From the NCBI GenBank assembly GCA_039621445.1, contig CP154956.1:6012170-6076169 (forward strand): a stretch of DNA of 64,000 nucleotides, given 5' to 3'. Below, in pieces: positions 20,364 through 33,621 of this stretch. The position numbers and the translations under genes were made by a program. The notes under the pieces were generated by a model. It saw only the letters and a list, made by a program, of their open reading frames with translations, did not search any database and was not told the DNA's origin. The stretch's first letter is position 1. Every line of letters begins with the position of its first letter. This DNA comes from Euglena gracilis. Taxonomy: Eukaryota > Euglenida > Euglenophyceae > Euglenales.

Positions 20364-23300
20364 GGAAGCGGGAATCCGCTTCCTTTTTGGGGGGGAAGCG
20401 AAAAAACGCTTCACCCTGAACTTTTTGAAATAGCTAAAAGTGCACATATTTTTTGAATTTTGACATCGGCGGAAGCGGATTACCGCTTCCTGTGAAACTT
20501 TTTATGGGGAAGCGGTTATCCGCTTCCTCCACTTCACATCACAACAAGTAGGCACCTTTAGAACTGGCATCAACCTCATCAACATAAGACATCATCCAAC
20601 GTCTTTACTACATTAAAACAGTTGTCACCAAAAGAAGCCGCATGGCAGCAATCATCTGCTGGAAAGCACAAAGCAGGGGAAGCGTGTTTCCGCTTCCTAT
20701 GGGTGGGCCAGATAAAGTAGTTGCATGTGGAGAGCAGGTTCGGCGATGGCCGTTCTCGCCCTATGCCACTGGGGGACTTATATTGGTGACGACTTCAGTG
20801 CCCATCTACTGTTGTCTAACCCCTGGGTCAGTTATGGCTTCACGAGAGGTCTCCGGCGGCTGAATGGTGACTGCCTGAACTGTGCTTGAAATATGCCTGG
20901 ACTCAGTCTGGTTGTTGTGGTGCCATCTCGGATGGTTCTGGGAGCGGATGGGTGGTGGGTTTACATGGCTTACAAGCAGCGTGTTTAGAATTGATTGGGG
21001 AACGGAGGCAAAAAGGCCTCTGTCCAGGGATTTTGGTGGTGACTTTGAGTGGGCTGTTTTGCTGTGGGTTGCTGGACACCGTGTTTTGAGGCTCCTTTGA
21101 GGACGAAAGTTGCCGGGTATGGATTAGTTTGCATGAGGCTGACACTCTGTCTGCAGCACAACGTGTTTCCACCAGGCTGAAAGCCAACGGAGTTGTCTTG
21201 TTCAAGAAGGGAGGCAGCATAGAGCTGGACAATGGGTCAGGCACAATTGAGGGGGCTGAGGATCACTAAAGATTGGAACCAATCTCCTTAAACCCTGTGA
21301 AACCGTTTTCCAGGTCCATGCAGTGCTTAAACACAGCGTCCTGGAATAGGTTCTGTCATTGGGATGTGAAGGTGTCCCCAAATACCTGGTGTGCGCGGGG
21401 GGTGGGAGTGATGTGCCAGAATCAAATTGTTGAATGCACCTGGAATTATGCCAGCAGTGGAATCCGATGAACACTTCACACAAAAGTTGGAATGAAGCGG
21501 AAACCAGCTTCGTCAGGGAGGAAGCGTAATCCCGCTTCCTCCCTATGCGGGAAGCGGTTTTGCGCTTTCTCTTTGGAATGTGGCCCCCTCCTACCCACAG
21601 GTGGTAGAGACAGCAGAACCGGGACGTGCAGAGACTGATAAGATTGGCTGTGTGTCTCCGTGAGCCTTCTGGGAGTATGGTGAGTGTGTAGTTCACCAAG
21701 TCATGTGCTGCCGAGAGCCATCGGTAGGCCTTGAGGACAAAGACAGCCCTCCGGAGCCCCTCTCCTGACCAGTAACTGCCGGGGGTGGGCCATAAACATG
21801 GCCTGGGAGGAACAAATGGACGAAACCTCACAGATAAGACCCACCTGCCTGCGCTTTGGCCGGGGAAGAAAGAACTTGAGGGGGTGTTTGAGACGCAATT
21901 CCACATAGCTGGATATTTTTGGGGGGCTTTGCATTGTATCTCAAGTTGAAAGGGGGCCTGTTTAAAGGGGAAATGGCCCAGATTTTTTGATTTTCAGCAA
22001 AATGTCTGGTACTCCACTTCCAGCCTTCACTGTGCCTTGTTTTCTTTCCCTGGCACCAGAAATCAACCCACCGAAGAAACAGATACACAGTTGACAATGG
22101 AAAAGGGAGGACACTTGCCTCCATTCACTTGAAACCACCGTCTTCCTTCACCTTCTGGGTCCCCATCCCACGTCTCCTTTCTCCTTGACCCCTTCTGGGC
22201 TGTCATTTGCTTGCGAACACCAAAGATGTCCTCTGGAATGGACTGCCACAGGTAAAGCCCAACACCACCTTCAAGCTGCGTACACTGATCTCCTCTCATT
22301 CTCATTTCTAGGTGCGTCATCTCATGTGCGCTGCTCCTCTGAACGACCTTGCTCAAAACCAACCATCACCACACCCCTCTACAATGCGCACCAAGCCACT
22401 TCTGCCCTTGTCTCCTGCTGCAAGAACTGCTCTGCAACCTCTGCAGGATTCCCAGGGATGAAGAAGCCCCAAAGAAACCAACGGAAACACGTTTCAGGTT
22501 ATTCTGGAAAACACAAATGAAGCGGATTTGCGCTTCCTCGTTCAATCCTGGGGCAAGTCCTCCAACCGGCTGTTGCTGTTGCTGTCCCTGTGTGCGGCAG
22601 GCAATCACCTCCTCATCGTACACCCTGAATCCTCCATCAGTTCACGGAAGCGGCTTTCCGCTTCCTTGAATCAAACCTTGACGTCTAAGGCCACTCCCCA
22701 TGTTTGTCTCAGGACAGAGGAGGCACTCTCCAAACCACATGGTAAGCCGTGTCATCCACAATGCTGCATCCCAGCTCGTTATTGAACCCACAAAGTACTT
22801 CAGACCTATCACGTTTGGCTGAAAACCGTCCCAGATGGCCCTCCCCCCCGATTCAGTTCCGGTGCCGTTAATCAATTGTCACAATGCCCCACACCGTGCA
22901 CAATGACTGCACTCGTTGGGAGGGTAAAATGCATCCCCTGTGAAAGTGCACAGCTGCGGGTCTTCCAGGGACCAAACAAGATGGCTGCTGTGGGAACACT
23001 AACGCATGCAGGTGGCTTTCCATGTCCCGCAATACAATTGGGCCAAATCAAAGCACGTCGTTGACAACCAGGTTTCCCATATAACGGCTTTATACCTCCT
23101 GCCCCCCTCCCCATGCATTTGTACATCATTTTGCAAGGTCCTATCCGGACCAGTTGGGCATGTTCTACGACTCGAGAAGATGAAGGTTCCATCACAGCAC
23201 AAGCTAAGCCTTTGTCCACTCACCAACATTCATCTCCCCCTTGTTTTCGTGCTCCTTCAGACCACTCAGGCCTTCGAAGTCATGGCCTCGAAAAATTCAA

Positions 23301-23747
23301 ATCGTCAAGAGGAAGCGTGATTCCGCTTCCTCATGGCCACTATGAAAATTTCAGGGGGTCTCTGCTGTATGCATCCTCGGAACCTGCGCCTGCCCCTCAT
23401 TTCCGCTGATTGGCGTCAATTAAGGAAGCGGTTTTTGGTAATCACCGCTTCCTCTTCTCCTCTCTGTCCTCGTGAGGCCCCATTTTGGGTCATTTTGCGT
23501 TTCGGCGCCTCGGAGTACAGTAGAACTGGGCAGTGACGAAGCGGTTTTTCGCTTCATCTGAAAATTTTGTGCACTTTTCGCCGATTTCGGCTTGCACTCA
23601 AAAATTTATACCCCTTTTCGCTCATTTTAGCCTCCTATAGAGGTTCGTTACTCCAAGCCAAAACACCGGCAGAAACGGCCCAAATACGGCCTCTTCCAAA
23701 AAAAGCTAAAAATTTTGGGGGTTCAGACGAAGCGATTTTCCGCTTCC
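20364..23747. repeat. 14 palindromic hairpin units, consensus GGAAGCG-N6-CGCTTCC
   Basis: Units start at 20364, 20394, 20471, 20508, 20678, 21493, 21520, 21550, 22518, 22646, 23311, 23424, 23537 and 23728. Thirteen are exactly 20 nt. The one at 23424-23452 has 9-bp arms and an 11-nt loop. Nine have fully paired 7-bp or longer arms; 21493 is the most degenerate. Six-nt centres vary widely (GGAATC, AAAAAA, GATTAC, TGTTTC, TAATCC and others), whereas arm sequence is nearly fixed. Confidence 0.93.
21202..21906 (-). CDS. longest open frame in the 3.6-kb element, function unknown
   Basis: 234 codons from an ATG. Composition is mixed: WSGEGLRRAVFVLKAYRWLS looks helical, and a basic patch HIPKRKRKTASRIGRKRD follows. 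No DDE, HUH, tyrosine-recombinase or zinc-finger pattern is evident. Three hairpin units (21493, 21520, 21550) fall inside the frame, which argues against it being a conserved protein. It may be chance. Confidence 0.15.
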   Translation of the reverse strand: MWNCVSNTPSSSFFPGQSAGRWVLSVRFRPFVPPRPCLWPTPGSYWSGEGLRRAVFVLKAYRWLSAAHDLVNYTLTILPEGSRRHTANLISLCTSRFCCLYHLWVGGGHIPKRKRKTASRIGRKRDYASSLTKLVSASFQLLCEVFIGFHCWHNSRCIQQFDSGTSLPPPAHTRYLGTPSHPNDRTYSRTLCLSTAWTWKTVSQGLRRLVPIFSDPQPPQLCLTHCPALCCLPS

Positions 23748-24140
23748 TCCTCTTCCACTTTCCGCTTCAAACCGTCCAAAATTGTTGGGCAGTTTATGCC
23801 TCCTAAGAATGGCAATAAAATGTAAAAAGTATACCCCCCCAAAAACAGCACAACTCACACCTACAATGGCAGGCAGAGATGTCACATGCACTTGAATTTT
23901 GCCGTGCAACCCAGTTTTTAATTTTTTGTGTTTGTGTGGAAATACTCTTCAACCAGAACGCCCAGACCGAAGATTACATGCTGTATTTTTGCATCAATGC
24001 AACCTTCCCAAAAAAAAATGCAAAAAATGAAAATTTGCAACATTTTGGGTCGTGAAAAAAAGGAAAATTATGACACTTGCATACCCACTCCTTGTTCAGA
24101 CCAACCTTCTTAGTTGCGCTTGCGCCAGGCAAATGTTCAC

Positions 24141-24365
24141 TTGTGTAAACGAATAGGCTGGCGTAACACCGGCGTGCGAGGCCGGGGTTCCGGCAGCCGG
24201 ACACGGGGCACACCCGGCTGGCTGCCGGACCGAGGCGGGGGCTGCGGCGCAGGGGCTTTCCGGGCAGGCGCTGCTGCAGCCCGGCCGACGGGTTGAGCCA
24301 CCGCCTGGGCCATGGCGGGGAAGCCTGCCGCTGGCACGGCTCCTTCTGCCCGGAAGCTTCCAATG
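24141..24365 (-). CDS. candidate exon, Ala/Pro/Arg-rich
   Basis: After GCCCTTTCAG|, one frame reads IGSFRAEGAVPAAGFPAMAQ, AVAQPVGRAAAAPARKAPAP and PRVRLPEPRPRTPVLRQP, ending CACAA|GTGAAC. Strong G/C at third codon positions supports this frame. Another frame (HWKLPGRRSRASG...) is also open and would join in phase to the candidate exon at 25,194. Probably a disordered region. Confidence 0.35.
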
Positions 24366-24940
24366 CTGAAAGGGCGGCCACTCGGGGTTGGGGTGACTGA
24401 CTGGTTTTATTGAAAGTGGAAAGTGACCCACCCTTCCCGAGATTGGCAATGTGGCAATGCATATTCCATTGCTTTCAAACAACTCATGAAATTCTTTGGC
24501 ACTGGGCTGAACCCCCCCGGGGGGGGGGGGTCCGTAGCTCAAAAACAAATCAGACGTTCCAATGGTATGACACAGTGGGCAGGACCTGAAATGGCATGGA
24601 AAATTTCTGTGGGGGAGGTGCGTCTTTTTCCTCCTTCAAATGCTGTAGTCATTACATCATATGCCACAGATGGTGAAATTCGAATCACCTGAAATCCGGC
24701 TGAGAGCCAAAAAAAAATATTAATAAATTTTGCCGATTGCACAGAGCAATGAAAATCTCAAATACAAAACATTTCAACGTCGAACACAACACTGAATTAT
24801 TTTGTGTGGAAGCCAGGAAACCCCAGGTGAAAGTTAGGATTCTTTTTAAAACCACCGAGAGAGACCACCAAAAATTGGGGTGCTTCAGGACATTCCCCAA
24901 AAATTTCTGGCGCTTCATGCCCCCCTTCGTGGATGTTTCA

Positions 24941-25112
24941 TGGATGGATGGATGGATGGAGGATGGATGGACGGACAGACGGATGGATGGATGGATGGAT
25001 GGATGGATGGATGGATGGATGGATGGATGGATGGATGGATGGATGGATGGATGGATGGATGGATGGATGGATGGATGGATGGATGGATGGATGGATGATT
25101 GGATGGATGTAT
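24941..25112. repeat. (GGAT)n microsatellite, ~40 units
   Basis: A tetranucleotide array, interrupted only near 24,960-24,982 and at its right end. Confidence 0.98.
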
Positions 25113-25193
25113 CCCAGGGGTTTTCTTAAAGACCCGGGGGGGAGGGGTCCCGCGGGCCAGCTGGAAAAAAAGTGCTGGCTGGACCTCCACAAC

Positions 25194-25374
25194 CAGGGAG
25201 GGAGCGTGGCCAGGTGTGGAGGGAGCCGTGGGCCCTGGACCCCAACTGAGGCCAGCAGTCGGCACGGAGGTAGCCACCGGCTGGCCATACGGCAGGAAGA
25301 CCGGCGCCGCCGGGGCGCGGTACATGCCTCCGTGGGCCGCTGCCTCAACGGGGCATGCGACCCGACCAACGATC
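25194..25374 (-). CDS. candidate exon, Pro/Ala/Gly-rich
   Basis: Bounded by ACCGCCCGCAG| and CCCTG|GTTGTG. Reads [40 protein letters not shown] and [21 protein letters not shown] low-complexity region typical of disordered regulatory proteins. It may belong with the exon at 24,141-24,365. Confidence 0.35.
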
Positions 25375-25530
25375 CTGCGGGCGGTGGGATCCAATGGATG
25401 GCTAGCCCACGGCTGACTATGGCCTCTCAGAAACCACAACCAAACTGAGCAAACCCACAGCAAAACATCATGTGCATTACATGTACAGTGTGGAACACAA
25501 ATTTTCACACACCTCAACTTCTAGGGATCA

Positions 25531-25749
25531 TAAACCCCCCTCCCCAAATAACCTGGCGGGGTGCCAAAATATTGGAACCAACTTTTGGCCCTGCCAACCC
25601 CCACCAGGTTATTTGGGCCTTTTTTTCAGTGCCATAAAGGAATTTTGCCTGAAAAGGGGGGTGCCATCTTTTCTGCCCCTCCCCCTGCCAGGTTATTCGG
25701 CCCCCGCCAGGAGCAAGGACCCCGCCAGGCTATTTGGGGGGTGGGTTTA
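25531..25749. mobile_element. TA-flanked MITE with CCAGGTTATTTGGG repeats
   Basis: The left end TAAACCCCCCTCCCCAAATA and the right end GCTATTTGGGGGGTGGGTTTA form ~30-bp inverted repeats. The motif CAGGTTATTTGG recurs internally in both orientations. The ends start with TA, as expected for a TA duplication. It shares the TAAACC...GGTTTA terminal style with 41191-41523. Confidence 0.65.
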
Positions 25750-27114
25750 CCCAACCCCAAGCCCCAAAGCCGCTGGGGTGACGGTGTGTGGCACTGGCAC
25801 GGCACCACCCTACCCCTACGCAGCAGGGGCCCAGCCAGCAGTGCACCACGCAAAACTGAGGCCAGACCTTTGAGAGCAAGGTTGCTTCAACTTTTGACCC
25901 CTCCCAGATGCCAGCACAAATATCGTCCTGGAAAGGAGGGTGAGGTGGCCCACACTGGGGTTGGCACGCCGTGACCCCACCCTCTAACACAAATTGCAAC
26001 CGTACGTTGGTGCTGGTGTTGAGTCCAGAAATGGGGGCAAAACTGAGGGCTCGCCCTCAACCTGCACCTGGGTTGCTCCCCATTGTTTCGAACCGCTTGT
26101 TTCAAGCTTGTGTGTGGAGCCCCTCAACTCAGCATGGGTTGCCTGCTGGTGGGGAGCCCACCCATAGCAGGCACCCTCTCCCAGGCTCCAGAAGGGTGCA
26201 GTTTTGGGCCCCAATTCCTGCCGACTAAAAACAAGCCAATATTCTCTTGAAAATGGCCCAATTTCCGGCCCCCGGCACCTTCAGAGTCAAATGGTTGTGC
26301 TATGCCACTACCCAGCCCCAAACCCGACCACAGCGGGGAAATACCGCCCCCCCCCCCTTGCAGGGCTGTGCGGGAAGGCCTGGTGGGGGGGGGGGTCGGA
26401 CCCCCACCCAGGAGGTGGGGGGGATCAAAAATAACAAAAAATAGGTCTGTTCCCTGGGTGTCCCGTAAATGACACAGGTTTCAAAATCCAAAATGGGGGG
26501 TCCCAGAGGGACCAAAGGGCCACGTGAGCTTCAAAACCGCATTTGAAGGACAGAAAAATGTTACGCACATCTACAACTACCTCAAATACAAATAGCTAAA
26601 ATACAAATTAGAACACTGAAACCTCCAGCAGGGGTGAGAGAATCAGGGGTTGAAAAAATGGCCGAATGAAAATTGGAGCTTGAAAAATTGGCGGTCTTGG
26701 CCAAAACAGCAGGATATGGAGGCCTCGGGTAAAAAGGCTCAAAGAAAATTTGAAATGCTGGGGGGATTTTCAAGAAAATATAATTTTTGGGAGATTTATG
26801 GGACAAAATTGGGAAATTGTGTGATTTCGGAAGCAGTACGTGAAGGTTTCAGGCCTCAAAATAAAAACCACTAGCGATGGTGTGTGTACGTTTGCACGCC
26901 CCTGCACCACACAGCAGTGTCCCGGGGGACGCAACATGGACCCTCAAAAAACGCGACGCAAAAAAAAACACAAAACAAATGCAAAACAAACGCAAATAGC
27001 ATGGATATCCTCTGGATATCCTCTCCACTGGAGAGGATTTTATTCGGCTCTGCTGGGAAAAAAACACTTGCGGATTAAAAGATGTTCAAATGACAAATAA
27101 TTGACAAATTTTTT
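25750..27114. other. no supported gene
   Basis: G/C runs near 26,350-26,420. Open frames on both strands compete and none has paired splice sites. Confidence 0.3.
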
Positions 27115-27400
27115 GGTCTCGGTGTCCCAGGCAAGCTTCCATATAAGGGCAAGTGGGGGGGGTGGTCCGGACCCCCCCTCTGGTCCAGGGGGGAAGGTGG
27201 GGGGCACCCCCCCCAGCTAAACAGTGCCGCAGTCTGGGTGACCAATTTTCAACCCGGTGCGAAGCGCCAGCCCGAAAATTTTGACCAGCCAAAATGGTCA
27301 AAAATGCCATTTCGGGCGACTTTTGGGCAAAAATTTGTCAAAAATGCAGCAAAAAATTCTGTGCAAAGTGCCGAAAGAAAAAATTTCGAGTCGACCCACG
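27115..27400. repeat. diverged copy of the GC-run element family
   Basis: Shares CCATATAAGG, GTGGTCCGGACCCC, CTAAACAGTG-CGCAGTCTGGGTGACC, a GCGAAGCGCC block and AAAATTT/CCAAAATGG blocks with the element at 31,245. The right terminus is not visible, so it is probably truncated. Confidence 0.5.
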
Positions 27401-27578
27401 CTGTGGTGGTTTACAGCTGCTGTCACAACAAATGAAACCGCGCCTGTTCTGTGAAGAGCATCAGTGTGGCTGGTTTGATGCCCCCTTCAACGACCGGGGA
27501 CAGAAGCACATACATTTCAGCAGCTGCGAGAAATGTTGGGCACGACCCCTCACTTGGGTCGGGGCGATCAGCCTTGCA

Positions 27579-27802
27579 ATCATAGATTCACTTGGCTTGG
27601 CACCCCTTGGGGGAAGGAGGTCCCACCCCACCAAAATCGGCCAAAAACGATAAAAAAAATCTTGGCAAGACCAGTCTGGCCTGGTCAGAGTCATCAATCT
27701 GGGCCAGGGAGGGGTTCAGCGCAGTTAACCCAAACTCACCCACCCTAGAGAAAACCCACCCACTCATTATGGCAGGGTCACACAGGGGTTCAGTGAATGT
27801 AT
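27579..27802. mobile_element. MITE-like repeat with CATAGATTCACTT ends
   Basis: The left end CATAGATTCACTT and right end AGTGAATGTATG are inverted. It is the same family as 15,747-16,045. No clear target duplication. Confidence 0.45.
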
Positions 27803-28227
27803 GTGTGCAACACACAGACTGCGATGCAGTCAAAAGGAGTCGTTTAACGACGGGGAGGACCGTTGGGGGCATCACTACAAGAAGTGGTTGCCAACTTCAC
27901 ATCCCCATGGGAAGACACAGAACCTCAACGGTGGCGGACCCTTTGTCGTTCACATTGCAAGGCAATTATTATTGCATCTTTTCTGCATATCGCCCTGACA
28001 AAATACAACAAAATTTTGTCGCCCTTGAAGGGGGAAGTACACAAAACCAACCTGTTTTCCAGGAACCAAAGCCATAAGAAAAGACAAGTATTACGACCAA
28101 CTTCCAGCAAACAAGGATCGGCGAAAGGAATGGAGTGGGGACCCTTTTATGCATCTCACTTCCCACCTTCTCATAACTGCGTAAGGGGGAAAAAGGGGGA
28201 GGGTGGGGAAAAGGGTCTGGCTGAGGC

Positions 28228-30470
<2,243 letters not shown>

Positions 30471-30710
30471 CTGGGTGGGGGCAGGCAGGCCCACCACGTG
30501 GCAGGACTGAATGCAAAGTCTCTCCGAGGGGGCGGTGGGTGGTTCCTGGGTGGCAACTGGGGATCCCCCGGAGTGCCTTGCCACTCCCTTCACACCCCCA
30601 AGGGTGGGGTCTGCACCGCCATAAAATAAGCCTGATCTCGTAGGTAAAGGAAGGCAGGGAAGACGGGAGGTAAAGGAAATGAGGAAATGAGGATTAAAAC
30701 TGCTGACCTA

Positions 30711-31092
30711 CCCCCCCCCCCCGGAAACTGTCTCCAGGCAAGTGTGCGAGTACAGAGGGAGGAGACAGGTCCCAAAGAGGACAGGTCAGCAAATACGGGA
30801 CGAGAGGACAGTTTCCGGGAATTCTTGGTCCGAGGGGGAAATTTTGGAATTTTTAAACCCATGGCCGACACAAAAAACCAGAAAATTTTTTTTTACATAT
30901 CTGTGATTAGAAGCTGGAAAACAGTTTTGCAATTTTTTTCACCTAAAGAAACGTGCGTATCTTAACAAAAATGGGTTAGGGTTCTTTTAAAGAAACATTA
31001 GGAGACAGCTCAGCAAGTACAGGAGTGGGAGACAGCTCTCTATGAGGACAGATAAGCGGATACAGACGGGGAAAAGACAACTTCCTGGGGGT
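30711..31092. mobile_element. TIR element with GAGGACAG/GGAGACAG sub-terminal repeats
   Basis: The left end CCCCCCGGAAACTGTCTCC and right end GACAACTTCCTGGGGG are inverted. Repeated GAGACAG, GAGGACAG and CAGCAAGTACAG motifs fill both sub-terminal zones. Similar motifs recur near 60,890-60,940 and 61,560. No duplication could be fixed. Confidence 0.5.
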
Positions 31093-31244
31093 CACTTACT
31101 GAAATTATAGCAACAATAAATACAGCGAAGGTAGTTTTTTTTTGGGTCCTGGAAACCCTGCGGGCAGGTGAGAACCATCCGTTGCATTACCTCCCCCACC
31201 CTTGTCTAAGCACCGGAAATGATGGGTAAGAACCGGGGGGTGGT

Positions 31245-32611
31245 CAGGGTTCGATATAAGGACAGGTGGGGGGAGGGGTGGTCCGGACCCCCCCCCCTGC
31301 GGGCCAGGAGGGGGGGGGTGGGGGGGACAGCCCCCCCCACCTAAACAGTGGCGCGGTCTGGGTGACCGAAATTTTTTGACCCCCCAAAACGACCCAAAGT
31401 GCCATTTTGGGCACTTTTTGGGCAAAAATGTGCCAAATATGCAAAAAAATTTTCGGCGCAAAGCGCCGGAGGAAAAAATTGACCCTTTTGGGGGGGGGGG
31501 TCCCGGATACCCCCCCAGGGTCGGTCCGGACCCCCCTGGCAGGTGGGGAGTTGGAGTTGGAGTTGTTGTGCCCCGCATTGCTGCGCGGTGCCTCCAGCCG
31601 TGGGCGTACACAAGCACCACTCAGGAGGGCACCCCCAGAGCCCGGGCATTAAGATTTGATTTGGGATTTTGGGATTTGGTTGGGGGTTCGAGCAGAAAAA
31701 AAAACCCAAAACCAGGGTGCTGGGTGCACCCTGGTCGCCGTACCCCCGGGGTGATATGGGGTCCACTCCTCTCCTACGCCACGGAGAGGCTGGGCTCCGA
31801 CACGGAGGGGGTGGGTCGGACCCCCCCTCCTACCTCGAAACTGAGGGGGGGCCGAAAAATTTTCGATTTCATGGACAGGCAAAGGGCCGGAAATCGGCGG
31901 GTGATTGCGTTTATCCAGAATTTCGAAGAGCAGAACCAACACGGGGTGGTTGCGGTAATCTACAAATTCGGTGGGTGGCAGGCCATGGGGTTGTTAGGAT
32001 GTTCCAGAAATAGGGGGGTGGGACACTGGGGTGGGAGGTCAGGCAGTCGGCGTGTAGAACTCCGGGGAGGGGGGTTAAATTGTCCGGAAGTTTGGCGGGT
32101 AAAAATTCGGCGGGTTGGACACCGCAAGGCGGTTGGGGTTATTCCGAGGTTCGGTGGCTACAACACCACGGGGTGGTTGAGGGAGGCCTGGAAATGCAGT
32201 GGGTTGGAAGTCATGGGGTGTTCGAGGTGGTCCGGAAGCTCTGAGGGCACGGGGTGATTAGGTAGGTGGGTTTACGCGGGAGTTGGAAGGGTAGCACACC
32301 ATGGCGGGCTGAGTAGCTGAGAAAGTTGATGGGTCACCCAGAAATACATGGGGTAAAACACCACAGGGTGATGGTGACGTCCGGAAAGATGGTGGGTAGG
32401 TTGGAATGGTCCGGCAGCTGATTTTAAACACCACGTGGGGTGGTTGGTGTGCAGTACACCATGGTTGTGGGGTTATCCAGGAGTTTGGTAGTGGGTAGGA
32501 GTCTGGCAGGTGGGGGGGTGGTCCGGACCCCACCCCTGCGGGCCAGGAGGGGGGGGTGGGGGGGACACCCCCCCACCTAAACCATGTACACCCTCCTTAT
32601 ATCAAACCCTG
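31245..32611. mobile_element. hAT-like element, 1,367 bp, long version
   Basis: The left end CAGGGTTCGATATAAGGA and right end TCCTTATATCAAACCCTG are inverted repeats. It is flanked by perfect 8-bp direct repeats GGGGTGGT (31237-31244, 32612-32619). The first ~300 bp matches the short copy at 36,676-37,083 in reverse. The middle (about 31,950-32,520) is a decayed tandem array with a ~35-bp rhythm built on GGTGGGT, CACCA-GGG and GGT(C/T)CGG. No transposase frame. Confidence 0.82.
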
Positions 32612-33338
32612 GGGGTGGTGCTTATTTTGCCAAACTATGGGTAAGAACCAGGGGGGTGGTGCTTAGACAAGGGGAAAAATTTGACTGCAAAAAAAATCCG
32701 GCGCTTCGCGCCGAAAAGGAAAAACACCCCTTATTTTGGAGGTCCACTGTTGAACTTACACACATTTGGATGCAGAAATCAACAATACCTCACCAAATCA
32801 GGCCTCAGAAGCCACAAACTTGCATATGTTACATATGTGCATGTGCGCATGAAAATAAAAGCAATCATCCAGAAAAAAAGTGAACGAGTCGTCTGGGAAA
32901 CGAAAATAAACACACGTGTGTCTTATCCGCACCAGTTTCAGAAGTACCCTGCGGCCCTTGCTTTGCCCTTGCAAATCAAATCTTGCTGTCAAATTCATCA
33001 AATCTCTTGCAGGTTTGCATTGACGTTTTAGCCACAGAGGCCTCGTTTTGGGTGGTTTGATTTGCAGACCTGTTTTTGTGCAACGGCTGGGAAGAGGGGT
33101 GCATTGGAGAATTGCAAATCCTGCAGCACAGGCATTCACCAACAGAAACACAACACAGTGCCATTGGGGGGCGGAATCTGTCAGGGTCCCTGGCACCAGC
33201 CAACCTGTCAGGGTAGGAAGTTGCCAGGGTCCTGCTACTGGCCAACCTGTCAGGTGACAGTTTCCTGGGGGGGGGTAAGCACAGCCCTTGGGGGGATTGG
33301 GGGGGGGGGAGTTAGGTCGGCGGACTCTCCCGCCCTGT
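32612..33338. other. no firm gene upstream of the PHD exon
   Basis: A plus-strand frame near 32,765-32,820 looks partly like a C2H2 finger (CRNQQYLTKSGLRSHKL), but the zinc ligands are incomplete. A minus-strand Cys-rich frame competes at 33,000-33,200. Confidence 0.3.
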
Positions 33339-33346
33339 GTCGGCGG

Positions 33347-33621
33347 CAGGGTTTTTTTTTTTTAGTCGTGGACCCCCGTGGGGGGGGGTAGGGTGGAGGG
33401 GGTCCGGCCGAGCCCCCCCCCCCCCTGGGGGGAGCCCCCGGGGGGGGGGGGGTGGGATATATATTTTTTCGGTGCCGAAGGCGCCGAAAATTTTTGAAAA
33501 GGTGCTATTTTTAGCACTTTTCGCGATTTTTCGGCCATTCTTTGTGGGTCCCCCGGGACCCCCCCCAGGGGGCCCAGGGGGTGGGTGGGGGGACCCCCCG
33601 GTCTTAAAAAAAAAACCCCTG
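33347..33621. mobile_element. hAT MITE, copy A (275 bp)
   Basis: Begins CAGGGTTTTTTTT and ends AAAAAACCCCTG. The 8-bp target duplication is GTCGGCGG at 33339-33346 and 33622-33629. The core holds a near-palindrome around GGCGCC (TTTTTCGGTGCC...GGCGCCGAAAA) and C/G-run blocks. It abuts the PHD exon. Confidence 0.88.

Larger units (their letters stand above)
20223..23807. mobile_element. 3,585-bp TIR element carrying 14 dispersed hairpin repeats
   Basis: The left terminus, beginning CTTAGGAGGCATAAACTGCC (20223-20244), is a perfect 22-bp inverted match to 23786-23807. A second perfect 18-bp inverted pair (AACCCCCAAAATTTTTAG) lies 73 bp and 84 bp inside the two ends (20296-20313, 23706-23723). 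The element is flanked by the 5-bp direct repeat AATGG. Inside are 14 copies of a palindrome, GGAAGCG-N6-CGCTTCC, at irregular intervals. No transposase or recombinase motif is visible; the longest frame is complement(21202..21906). A 5-bp duplication with CTTAGG termini does not clearly fit a superfamily I know. It is most likely a non-autonomous or degenerate DNA transposon. Confidence 0.8.

Noticed and set aside
22366-22623. Gln-rich protein frame
   Set aside because: A short minus-strand CAG-like tract within the 3.6-kb element; a hairpin unit lies inside the frame and no splice sites frame it.
20364-23747. CRISPR array
   Set aside because: Units are palindromes with irregular 10-950-nt intervals inside a TIR element in eukaryotic DNA; no cas genes or regular spacers.
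32765-32830. C2H2 zinc finger (YLTKSGLRSHKL)
   Set aside because: The linker-like LTKSGLRSHKL is suggestive, but only one of the two cysteines and one of the two histidines are well placed, and no splice sites frame it.
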